Part shown: positions 8,604 through 15,053 of the stretch, piece by piece
How the letters are laid out: every line of letters begins with the position of its first letter
How positions within the stretch are numbered: position 1 is the first letter of the stretch
Source of the DNA: Acidobacteriota bacterium
GTDB taxonomy: Bacteria > Acidobacteriota > Terriglobia > Bryobacterales > Bryobacteraceae
DNA: 34,567 nucleotides
Direction: 5' to 3'
Assembly: GCA_028876805.1 (NCBI GenBank)
Contig: JAGWQP010000020.1
Span: 1 to 34,567 of the forward strand
Notes under the pieces: generated by a model
Seen by the model: the letters and a program-made list of their open reading frames with translations, nothing else
What the model was told of the DNA's origin: nothing
Database searches by the model: none
Position numbers and translations under genes: made by a program

Positions 8604-9629
8604 ATGACCCGTCGTTTGCTTGCTTTCACAACGGCTTTCGCGGCCACAGTATTGGTTCTGCTGCTTGGCGAGACCCCTGCACGGGCTCAATCGCCGGCGA
8701 AGAAAGCAGCCCCGGCCGGCAAGTCCTGGACCCCACCACGCACGCCGGACGGCACCCCGGACCTGCAGGGAATCTGGACCGACTCCACGCTGACGCCTTT
8801 GGAAAGGCCCAAGGGTCTGGGGGCCAAAGAGTTCTACACCGAAGAGGAATTTGCCAAACTTTCGGCGCGGGTCCGCCAAGGCGAAGTGGGCGAGGAAGGC
8901 GATTTGGGCGCCGCCCGCGAGCAAACCCTCCGCTACGATCTCAGCCTGTACGGATTTGACATCACCAAGGCGCGGTTCGCGTCCAACCGGCGGACTTCTC
9001 TCGTCGTGGGACCGGAGGGCGTCGTGCCTCCCATGCTTCCCGAGGCGAGAAAGAGGAACGCCGAACGCACCGCGAAAAACAAGGGACACGAATTCGACAG
9101 TTACGAGAACCGGCCCCTGAGCGAGCGCTGCATCCTGATGAATCAGGAGCGGATTCCGATGCTTCCCGGAGCCAACGACAACAACCTTCTACAGATTGTG
9201 CAAGGCCCGGGCTACGTAACCCTGCTTCACGAGATCGACCATGACACGCGCGTCATCCCCACTGATGGGCGCCCCCATGTGCCGCAGAACATCCGCCTTT
9301 ACCAGGGAGACTCGGTGGGCCATTGGGAAGGCGATACGCTGGTGGTGGACACCACCAATTTCACGAACCTGACAGCCTTCCGGGGATCGAGCGACAGGCT
9401 GCATTTGGTGGAACGCTTCACGCGCACGGCGGAGGACACGGTCGCGTACCGCTTCACAGTGGAAGATCCCACTACCTGGGACAGACCCTGGACCGCGGAG
9501 GTTCCGATGACCAAGACACAAGGACCGGTGTACGAGTGGGCCTGCCATGAGGGGAATTCGATGATCTCCACCATCCTCAATGGAGCGCGCGTCACCGAGG
9601 CACAGGGCGCCGAGAAAGCAGGGAAATAA
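8604..9629 (+). CDS. Exported HWEGDTLVVD-family protein, paralogue 3
   Basis: Secreted protein of 341 aa. ATG 8604 is preceded by GGAGG at 8595-8599, which is preferred over the ORF-track start inside the previous gene. The signal peptide ends near PARAQS (about residue 29). This copy and the next form a longer subfamily. After SWTPPRTPDGTPDLQGIWT there is a charged insertion of about 100 residues with FYTEEEF, then RTSLVVGPEGVVPP, RPLSERC, LQIVQGPGYV, IPTDGRPH, SVGHWEGDTLVVDTTNFT, LHLVERFTR, FTVEDPTTWDRPW, YEWACHEGN and LNGAR near the end. The two conserved cysteines are present (SERC and YEWAC). Function unknown. Confidence 0.78.
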   Translation: MTRRLLAFTTAFAATVLVLLLGETPARAQSPAKKAAPAGKSWTPPRTPDGTPDLQGIWTDSTLTPLERPKGLGAKEFYTEEEFAKLSARVRQGEVGEEGDLGAAREQTLRYDLSLYGFDITKARFASNRRTSLVVGPEGVVPPMLPEARKRNAERTAKNKGHEFDSYENRPLSERCILMNQERIPMLPGANDNNLLQIVQGPGYVTLLHEIDHDTRVIPTDGRPHVPQNIRLYQGDSVGHWEGDTLVVDTTNFTNLTAFRGSSDRLHLVERFTRTAEDTVAYRFTVEDPTTWDRPWTAEVPMTKTQGPVYEWACHEGNSMISTILNGARVTEAQGAEKAGK

Positions 9630-9647
9630 GGACTTATGGGAGGGAAA

Positions 9648-10676
9648 ATGAGCCGTCGATCGTTCGCTGTAACGGCCGCGCTGGCGGCGTTCACCTTCTC
9701 GGTCGGCACGCCGCCCGCCGCCGGTCAGGCGTTGTCACCGGCTGCGAAACCGGCCAAAGAGGCGAAGTCCTGGACCCCGCCGCGTACTCCCGACGGCGCC
9801 CCGGACCTCGAAGGGGTCTGGACCAACAACACGGCCACGCCCTTGCAACGGGCGAAGAATTTGGCGGGGAAGGAGTTCTATACCCAGGCCGAATTGGAAG
9901 GCCTGGTCAAAGGCGAAAAAGATCGCCTCGCGAAGAACGAAGAGGAAGGGCGTCCCACCGAGCCGGGAACCGCCGAGGACGTGCATTACGATTTCAGCGA
10001 GTATGGCCTCGACCGGGGGCAGTCCAAGCTCGTCTGGAACCAGCGCACGTCGATCATCGTGGGACCGGACGGGAGGATTCCTCCGCTGACACCCGAGGCG
10101 CGCCAGAGACTGGCCGAACGCCGTGCCAAAGAAAAGGGACATGAATTCGACGGCCCGGAAAGCCGGCCGCTCGGGGCGCGGTGCCTGGCTCGGGCGAACG
10201 TGGGACCGCCGCTGCTGCCCACCGCTTACAACAGCAATCTCCAAATCGTGCAGGGTACCGGATACGTCGCAATCGAGACCGAGGAGATCCACGACGCTCG
10301 GCTCATTCCCACCGACGGACGCCGGCACGTGCCCAGTACTATCCGACAATGGATGGGCGATTCAGTGGGCCATTGGGAAGGGAACACGCTGGTGGTCGAT
10401 ACCACCAATTTCACCGATCTGAATCCCTTCGAGGGAGCCCAGAACCTGCACGTCGTCGAACGGCTCACCCGCGTCGATGCCGAGACGATCCTCTACCAGT
10501 TCACGGTGGAGGATCCGGGGATGTGGACCAAGCCGTGGTCCGGAGAAGTGCCGATCTCCAAGATTCAAGGCCAGCTTTACGAGTACGCGTGTCACGAGGC
10601 GAATTATGGCCTCGCCAACACGCTCCGCGGCGCTCGCGTGGCCGAGGAAGAAGCCGGCAAGAAGACCGCCAAGTAG
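9648..10676 (+). CDS. Exported HWEGDTLVVD-family protein, paralogue 4
   Basis: Secreted protein of 342 aa, evidently a tandem duplicate of the preceding gene: the same SWTPPRTPDGAPDLEGVWT opening, FYTQAELEG, RTSIIVGPDGRIPPLTPEARQR, LGARC, LQIVQGTGYVA, SVGHWEGNTLVVDTTNFTD, LHVVERLTR, FTVEDPGMW, YEYACHEAN and LRGARVAEE. The ATG at 9648 follows GGGAGGG and is preferred; ATG 9636 in the same frame also has a weak AAGGA. The signal peptide is about residues 1-27. The 18-nt gap to the preceding gene indicates one transcript. Function unknown; the pair may act on similar substrates or form a heteromer. Confidence 0.78.
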   Translation: MSRRSFAVTAALAAFTFSVGTPPAAGQALSPAAKPAKEAKSWTPPRTPDGAPDLEGVWTNNTATPLQRAKNLAGKEFYTQAELEGLVKGEKDRLAKNEEEGRPTEPGTAEDVHYDFSEYGLDRGQSKLVWNQRTSIIVGPDGRIPPLTPEARQRLAERRAKEKGHEFDGPESRPLGARCLARANVGPPLLPTAYNSNLQIVQGTGYVAIETEEIHDARLIPTDGRRHVPSTIRQWMGDSVGHWEGNTLVVDTTNFTDLNPFEGAQNLHVVERLTRVDAETILYQFTVEDPGMWTKPWSGEVPISKIQGQLYEYACHEANYGLANTLRGARVAEEEAGKKTAK

Positions 10677-10707
10677 TGACGATGAACCGAAGCGAAAGAG
10701 GTAACCG

Positions 10708-11121
10708 ATGAAGACGAGACTGTACGTTATGCTGGCCGGCGCCGGCCTGCTTCTGGCAGCCATGCCCGTTCGGGCGCATCACGCGTTTGCCGCGGAATTT
10801 GATCAGACGAAACCGCTCAAACTACACGGAACCGTCGTCAAGTGGGAAGTAAGCAATCCGCACTCCTGGATTCACATGGATGTTAAAGGCGACGATGGCA
10901 AAACGGTTACTTGGATGATTGAAGGCGGCAGCCCGAACAACCTCTACCGGCTCGGGTTCACGAAGGATTCTTTGCCGCCCGGCGCCGAGATCCTGGTCGA
11001 GGGCTACCAGGCTAAGGACGGATCCACTCGGGCGGTCGGCAAAAACGTTACCTTCGCAGACGGCAGAAGGTTATTCCTTGGTCTGTCGGCGTTGGAGAGT
11101 GACCCGAACGCGAAAAAGTAG
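10708..11121 (+). CDS. Small exported protein resembling DUF6152
   Basis: 137-aa secreted protein. The signal peptide is about residues 1-23 (cleavage near PVRA), followed immediately by the signature HHAFAAEFDQTKPLKL and then the small beta-barrel-like sequence GTVVKWEVSNPHSWIHMDV, TWMIEGGSPNNLYRLGF and LPPGAEILVEGYQAKDG. The mature N-terminal His-His pair is typical of this family and could bind a metal; that is an inference. It closes the plus-strand run (32 nt after the previous gene, AGAGG upstream). A second copy lies at 14649-15044 and a third is fused to an HWE-type domain at 15054-16163, so the two families appear functionally linked. Confidence 0.75.
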   Translation: MKTRLYVMLAGAGLLLAAMPVRAHHAFAAEFDQTKPLKLHGTVVKWEVSNPHSWIHMDVKGDDGKTVTWMIEGGSPNNLYRLGFTKDSLPPGAEILVEGYQAKDGSTRAVGKNVTFADGRRLFLGLSALESDPNAKK

Positions 11122-11186
11122 CCGCCCACGGTGTTTCGCTTTCCGCGTGGAGGCGCCGGCGCTCCCGGGAGAGGGCCGGTTGCCCT

Positions 11187-12416
11187 CTATCGGGGTTTAA
11201 GCGGCGCGGGTCTGCCGAATTTGGCCTCGTCAATCGGAACGTTAGTCTTGATGTCGGTCAACTCGATCGAATCACGTCCGTCGAGCCACGCGTAGGTGAT
11301 GCGGAACGGCAGTTTGATTCCGTTGACGTCGCGATAATTGCCGTAGTCGATTTGCGTGGGAACGCGGCCGATGGGCGAGTTGCCGTAGCGCAACTCGCGC
11401 AACAGCAGGCCGTTCTGTCGGTCGAAGTACAAAGTGACGAGAAGACCGCGCGGCCCGGTTCCCTGTACGACGTCGCACTCGTGACTCTGCCCCAAGGCCA
11501 GATCCTGCTGGAGCGAAGTTTGGCTGGATGGGCCCGGAAGATCCATGATCGAGGTCGGCGGACCGGTCTTCAGATTCGTGAGAATCTGCTTGATCTGTCC
11601 CGGAAACGAGAGTTGCGCGTCGAATCTCGCGCCGTCCAGATCGCCTCCACTTAACTGAAATTCCCCGAGCACATTGAGCGGTGTTCTCACCCAACCGGTA
11701 CGGCCATTGTAGCTGCGGATCTGGTCGCCCCGGCCAGTCTCAGCCTTAAACAAGATGATCGTGGAGCGCTGATCCGGGACCTTCGCATCGATTTCGACGT
11801 CGCCACCACCGCCGAATCCTCCGAAGCCTACGCTGGTCCCTTTGCCCACAAAGCTGGTGAGACCGGCCAACCGCTGGGCTCCGCCGGATGCCTCGATGTA
11901 CTTGTCGAGAATCGACCCGGGCGCAGCGAGTCCGGGAGGCGAGACGATGACGTCATCCGGCTCCAAGCTGGGCGTGGTGTAAATGGCCTCCATCGTCGGT
12001 GTCACGAGCGGCCGGTCGCGGTTCCGATGGCACGTCCAACAGGTCACCATTTGACGGCCTCCGAAATTGTCCTTGTTGATGGTGGCCACCATGGCCACCA
12101 TGCGGCGCGCCGTCCGCTTCCGCGGAGTGTCCGCTGCCCAGTCGACCCGGTCGGTGCCGGCATTGGCATGACAATCCGAGCAGTCGAACTGCAGGGCGGC
12201 CGTCATGATCCCCATCGTCTCCATGAAATCGTCGACGGGAATCCCTTTAAGCACCTGGATGTTCTTGAAGACTTGTTCCGCCAGGAGGGGTTTGTCTGGT
12301 GCGGCGGGTTGGGCGACCGCCAGCCCGGCGCTGATCAGCGCGACAGCCGCAATCCCGGTGGCCGCGAGCGCCGCTCGTCCGGACCCTGACCTGATCGTTC
12401 GTCCCCTTAGACTCAT
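11187..12416 (-). CDS. Dihaem reaction-centre-type cytochrome c with C-terminal LolA-like domain
   Basis: Exported 409-aa protein. The signal peptide is about residues 1-36 (AGLAVAQ). Residues 45-140 resemble half of the tetrahaem cytochrome subunit of photosynthetic reaction centres: two CxxCH haem sites, CSDCH (79-83) and CWTCH (126-130), each preceded by a helix with candidate axial methionines (MGIMTAAL and MVAMVATIN). Residues 160-409 form a beta-rich domain (ILDKYIEASGG, YNGRTGWVRTP, YGNYRDVNGIKLPFRI) like the LolA/LppX lipoprotein-carrier fold. Such fusions are frequent in non-phototrophic acidobacteria and are presumed periplasmic electron carriers. The start ATG 12416 is preferred over 12455 because a TATAAT lies at 12459-12464. 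It is convergent with the plus-strand run and divergent from the selenoprotein candidate. Confidence 0.8.
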   Translation of the reverse strand: MSLRGRTIRSGSGRAALAATGIAAVALISAGLAVAQPAAPDKPLLAEQVFKNIQVLKGIPVDDFMETMGIMTAALQFDCSDCHANAGTDRVDWAADTPRKRTARRMVAMVATINKDNFGGRQMVTCWTCHRNRDRPLVTPTMEAIYTTPSLEPDDVIVSPPGLAAPGSILDKYIEASGGAQRLAGLTSFVGKGTSVGFGGFGGGGDVEIDAKVPDQRSTIILFKAETGRGDQIRSYNGRTGWVRTPLNVLGEFQLSGGDLDGARFDAQLSFPGQIKQILTNLKTGPPTSIMDLPGPSSQTSLQQDLALGQSHECDVVQGTGPRGLLVTLYFDRQNGLLLRELRYGNSPIGRVPTQIDYGNYRDVNGIKLPFRITYAWLDGRDSIELTDIKTNVPIDEAKFGRPAPLKPR

Positions 12417-12458
12417 ATGCGTCGTTGTGCCTCCTAGGAGCGGGTGGAAAGTCACATA

Positions 12459-12464
12459 TTATAG
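12459..12464 (-). promoter_or_regulatory. -10 box of the dihaem cytochrome gene
   Basis: The minus strand reads GGGCTATAATATGTG, a perfect TATAAT. No convincing -35 sits at 17 nt (TTGCGC is at 15 nt). The predicted start near 12452 leaves a leader with AGGAGG (12436-12431) and the ATG at 12416. The leader resembles that of the minus-strand operon starting at 16566. Confidence 0.45.
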
Positions 12465-12502
12465 CCCCTTGGCCTCCGGCGCAAGCCTGAAACCTGCCGT
12501 CG

Positions 12503-12508
12503 TATCCT
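12503..12508 (+). promoter_or_regulatory. Possible -10 box for a leaderless transcript of the selenoprotein candidate
   Basis: TATCCT ends 6 nt before the ATG at 12515, and the only purine-rich stretch (AAAGG) is 1 nt from the ATG, too close to act as a Shine-Dalgarno. The pattern fits leaderless initiation, but no -35 element is evident. Weak. Confidence 0.25.
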
Positions 12509-12514
12509 AAAGGT

Positions 12515-13114
12515 ATGGACCGACTGACGGGTGTCACCCCCGCCCGCGCGGGCTGGGTGGCGAAGCTGATTTACCGTGGAATCAACAAGCGGATCGGGCG
12601 CGTTCCCAAAGGCAAAACGCTTCAGGCATACGATACGGGGATGCTTGTCGCTTCCACGTGGATGGATGCCGTCGGCGCGAAAGCCAGGACGATTCCGCCC
12701 GCTCTCAAAGAACTGGCGCAACTGAAGGTCGCCGCGCTGGTCGGTTGTCCGTTTTGAATCGATCTTCATTCTGCCGTAGGCAGAAAAACTGGCATCACCG
12801 AGGCGCAGTTGCGCGACCTGGCGCGATTTGAGCAAAGTGCCGCGTTCAGCCTGACCGAGCGTCTGGTGTTGCGGCTGGCTGTCGCGCTGACGCGGACGCC
12901 GGCTTCGGTCGATGATGCGTTCTTCGCGGAGCTGCGCCGCGAATTTAGCGAACCACAACTCGTCGAATTGGCTTCCGCCATTGCTTGGGAAAACCATCGC
13001 GCGCGTTTCAACCGCACTTTCGGAATCGGCTCTGAAGGGTTCTCGGAAGGCGATTTTTGCCCAATGCCGGAGAGCTCCTCATTGGCCGGCGAAGCGAGTC
13101 CTTCCCACCGGTGA
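12515..13114 (+). CDS. CMD/AhpD-like selenoprotein candidate, in-frame TGA at codon 81
   Basis: The ORF track splits this gene into an 80-aa ORF and a downstream 101-aa ORF in the same frame. Read through the single TGA (12755-12757), it is a 199-aa protein of the carboxymuconolactone decarboxylase/AhpD family. The TGA falls exactly on the second cysteine of the redox motif: KELAQLKVAALVGCPF-U-IDLHSAVGRK. Glu66, Cys78, U81 and His85 have the same spacing as Glu118, Cys130, Cys133 and His137 of mycobacterial AhpD. The 118 codons after the TGA are intact and keep family features (LTERLVLRLAVALTRTP, AIAWENHRARFN, GFSEG). A hairpin of bacterial SECIS type follows. The likely role is a thiol/selenol peroxidase or disulfide reductase in the cytoplasm. 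Alternatives are a TGC-to-TGA nonsense mutation or a sequencing error; both leave the hairpin to chance. No selA/B/C/D genes lie in the window. Confidence 0.75.
12755..12757 (+). other. In-frame TGA, predicted selenocysteine codon
   Basis: The TGA replaces the second Cys of the CxxC motif (CPF-U) and the reading frame continues cleanly for a further 118 codons to a TGA at 13112-13114. A single-base change from TGC or TGT would make it a normal cysteine homologue. Confidence 0.7.
12769..12785 (+). promoter_or_regulatory. SECIS-like hairpin downstream of the TGA
   Basis: TTCTGCC-GTA-GGCAGAA forms a perfect 7-bp stem with a 3-nt loop. The loop begins 18 nt after the TGA, and its first base is G. 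The bacterial SECIS model, as I recall it, requires a stem of 4-16 bp, an apical loop of 3-14 nt with a G in the first two positions, and a UGA-to-loop distance of about 16-37 nt; this hairpin meets every point. It would be bound by SelB. Confidence 0.65.
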
Positions 13115-13153
13115 ATTCCCTATGGGTCGACCGGTTTCTGGTAGGCTGGGGCG

Positions 13154-13885
13154 ATGATGAGACGAGCAGGATCGGCGCGACTTTTAGCAGGCCTTATTCT
13201 CGCAAGTCTCGGCGTCCTGGCTCAGCCTGCTTCCAAAGCTTCCGGGCACTGGGAAGGCACTCTCGAAGCGCCCAATCAGAAAGTGGGCATTGTCGTGGAT
13301 CTTTCAAAGAGTGCTGCCGGACTCTGGACGGGCTCGTTCAGCATCCCGCAGGCCAACACCCGCGACATCCCCGTTGAAAAAATCTCCGTGGAAGATCCGG
13401 TTGTGCGTTTTGTGGTCCCCGGTTTTCCGGGCAGCCCTTCGTTTGAAGGAAAACTCTCCGCTGATGGAATGAGCCTTGCGGGCACAGCCACCGCGCGGAA
13501 TACCCCGATCCCGTTTCAGCTGAAGCGGACGGGGGAAGCGAAGGTGAATCTGCCGCCGCCCAGCAGCGTCCTGCCGAAGGACTTTGAAGGCACGTGGGAA
13601 GGCACGCTCGATGCCAACGGCAACCAGTTGCGGATCGTGGTGAAGCTGGCGCCGGCGACCAACGGCGCCGCCACCGGCGCACTGATCAGCGTCGACCAAG
13701 GCAACCAGCCAATCCCAATCGATACCATCACCATCAAAGGCAGGCAGTTGAAATTCGAGGTGCGCCTGGTGGGGGGAACCTTCCTGGGAGCGCTGGGCGC
13801 GAATGGCGAGATCTCGGGCAATTGGAGCCAGGGCCCCAACTCCCTGCCGCTCACTCTGAAACGCGCGGCCGCTTCCACGCCGTAA
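13154..13885 (+). CDS. Exported protein with two tandem WEGTL beta repeats
   Basis: 243-aa protein with a signal peptide (about 1-24, ending near GVLAQP). The mature part is two copies of one domain of about 95 residues: GHWEGTLEAPNQKVGIVVDL to PIPFQLKRT, and GTWEGTLDANGNQLRIVVKL to LPLTLKRA. Each copy has a central IPVEKISVE or IPIDTITIK strand and a GKLSADGMSLAGT or GALGANGEISGNW turn. I know this module as the N-terminal domain of many acidobacterial exported alpha/beta hydrolases and beta-lactamase-like proteins; here it stands alone and duplicated, with no hydrolase attached. It starts 39 nt after the selenoprotein candidate and could be cotranscribed with it. Binding or scaffold role inferred only. 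Confidence 0.75.
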   Translation: MMRRAGSARLLAGLILASLGVLAQPASKASGHWEGTLEAPNQKVGIVVDLSKSAAGLWTGSFSIPQANTRDIPVEKISVEDPVVRFVVPGFPGSPSFEGKLSADGMSLAGTATARNTPIPFQLKRTGEAKVNLPPPSSVLPKDFEGTWEGTLDANGNQLRIVVKLAPATNGAATGALISVDQGNQPIPIDTITIKGRQLKFEVRLVGGTFLGALGANGEISGNWSQGPNSLPLTLKRAAASTP

Positions 13886-13907
13886 GCGGGAGGATGGCGC
13901 TCGGACT

Positions 13908-14645
13908 CTAGCGCGCGTCCTGGCAGATGTATTCGAACAGTTCGCCCCCGGCAATCCAGGAGGAGGGCGTCTTCTCCCCGATGGTCCAATGAAGCGACCA
14001 CGGCTTCGTGTAGGCGCCGGGATCGTCGATCGTGGCATCGTAGTTGAGCGTCTTTAGATTCGGACGCGAAATCCGTTCCGTGAGATGCAGCTGCGATGTG
14101 GTCGGGTAGGCCCCGGCAATCCACTGCTTTTCGTTGAACCCGACCGTGTCGATCACCAGCGCATCGGCTTCCCAGTGCCCCACGGAGTGGCCGAAGAAGG
14201 TCGGACGCAGATCGTCCCCGGCCGGGTGCGCGCGGCCGTCCATATAGACGACGCGCCAGGAGTGCGGACCGGCAATATCGAGGAGAAAGACGCTCTTGAG
14301 TTCGGGAGTGTCTACGATCTCAAATCCGGGAGGATTGAAGAAGGACGGACCGCCCGCCGGTTTGCACGCGACCAGTGGCGGATACAAATCCTTCTTGGAA
14401 CTCCGGTACTGATACAGAGCCTTGGCCCACGGCTGGAAGGGCACGTCGGCGGCTCGCGGCATCCCTCCGAGACCCGGCCTCACTTCCCAATAGCCCCTCT
14501 TTTCCGGCGTGGATCCCAGGTTCACGTGGCCATCGGGCCAGCGCGGTGTCTCGAAATCCGCCGGCGCCTGAGCCCAGCAACACACAGCCAGCAAGCACCC
14601 GGCGGCGCTGGTGATCGCGGCTTTCGTAAGAAACCAGGTGAGCAC
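13908..14645 (-). CDS. Exported HWEGDTLVVD-family protein, paralogue 5
   Basis: Secreted protein of 245 aa from GTG 14645 (GAGG about 8 nt upstream). The signal peptide ends near CCWAQA; the preceding SAAGC is not a good lipobox. The mature N-terminus PRWPDGHVNLG is shared with the fusion protein upstream in the operon (PRWPDGQVRLG). The core follows: LVACKPAGGPSFFNPPGFEI, WRVVYMDGRAHP, VGHWEADALVIDTVGFNEKQW, LHLTERISRP, ATIDDPGAYTKPW and FEYICQD. The HWEGD motif is relaxed to HWEAD. Both invariant cysteines are present. It is the last gene of a four-gene minus-strand operon. Function unknown. Confidence 0.75.
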   Translation of the reverse strand: MLTWFLTKAAITSAAGCLLAVCCWAQAPADFETPRWPDGHVNLGSTPEKRGYWEVRPGLGGMPRAADVPFQPWAKALYQYRSSKKDLYPPLVACKPAGGPSFFNPPGFEIVDTPELKSVFLLDIAGPHSWRVVYMDGRAHPAGDDLRPTFFGHSVGHWEADALVIDTVGFNEKQWIAGAYPTTSQLHLTERISRPNLKTLNYDATIDDPGAYTKPWSLHWTIGEKTPSSWIAGGELFEYICQDAR

Positions 14646-14648
14646 CGG

Positions 14649-15044
14649 CTACCTCATCGGCAACTTCTGACCGCTCGCAAGGATCATCGCGGTGGTGGGC
14701 ATCGAGCCGCCGCCGTTGCTTCCGTCTTTGGCGAGCGCTGCCCCCTGAACGGTTACCTTGTCGCCAATCCTGACCGTGTCCCGCTTCCAGCCGCCGCGGA
14801 CCAGGGCGTACGGAGGCCCCATTTCCACCTTGAAACTCCGCACCGTGCCGTTTTCGTCCTTCGCATCAAGGTAGACAAAGGCGTGGGGATTGATCCAATC
14901 GAGCTTCGTTACAATTCCCGTAACCGTGAACGGCTTCGTCGAATCGTACTCCGCATCAAACGAGTGATGTGCCATCGCGAGCGCCCCATTCAGAACGATC
15001 GCCCCGCATCCCATCAACCAAGTCGCGGTAGGTTTCATCGTCAT
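14649..15044 (-). CDS. Small exported protein resembling DUF6152, second copy
   Basis: 131-aa secreted protein; ATG 15044 has AAGGAG 7 nt upstream. The signal peptide ends near GALAMA, so the mature chain begins HHSFDAEYDSTKPFTVTG, followed by IVTKLDWINPHAFVYLDAKD, FKVEMGPPYALVRGGW and IGDKVTVQGAALAKDGS, which is the classic form of the family. It is a paralogue of the 10708-11121 gene and of the N-terminal half of the next gene upstream. It lies 9 nt after the fusion gene and 3 nt before the paralogue-5 gene, firmly in one operon. Function unknown. Confidence 0.78.
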   Translation of the reverse strand: MTMKPTATWLMGCGAIVLNGALAMAHHSFDAEYDSTKPFTVTGIVTKLDWINPHAFVYLDAKDENGTVRSFKVEMGPPYALVRGGWKRDTVRIGDKVTVQGAALAKDGSNGGGSMPTTAMILASGQKLPMR

Positions 15045-15053
15045 TTCCGCTCC

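Noticed and set aside
11122-11186. Possible terminator between the DUF6152-like gene and the cytochrome gene
   Set aside because: GC-rich imperfect pairing (CCGCCCACG with CGTGGAGGCG) but no T-run on either strand.
11187-12416. Evidence of photosynthesis from the reaction-centre-type cytochrome
   Set aside because: No reaction-centre, bacteriochlorophyll or carotenoid genes accompany it; this cytochrome family occurs widely in non-phototrophic acidobacteria.
12755-12757. Simple pseudogene (nonsense mutation) interpretation of the CMD gene
   Set aside because: Kept only as an alternative: the stop is exactly at the catalytic Cys, the remaining frame is undamaged, and a hairpin with correct SECIS geometry follows.
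12452-12997. 181-aa minus-strand ORF opposite the CMD gene
   Set aside because: Shadow of the plus-strand gene; composition is typical of an antisense high-GC frame with no family signature.
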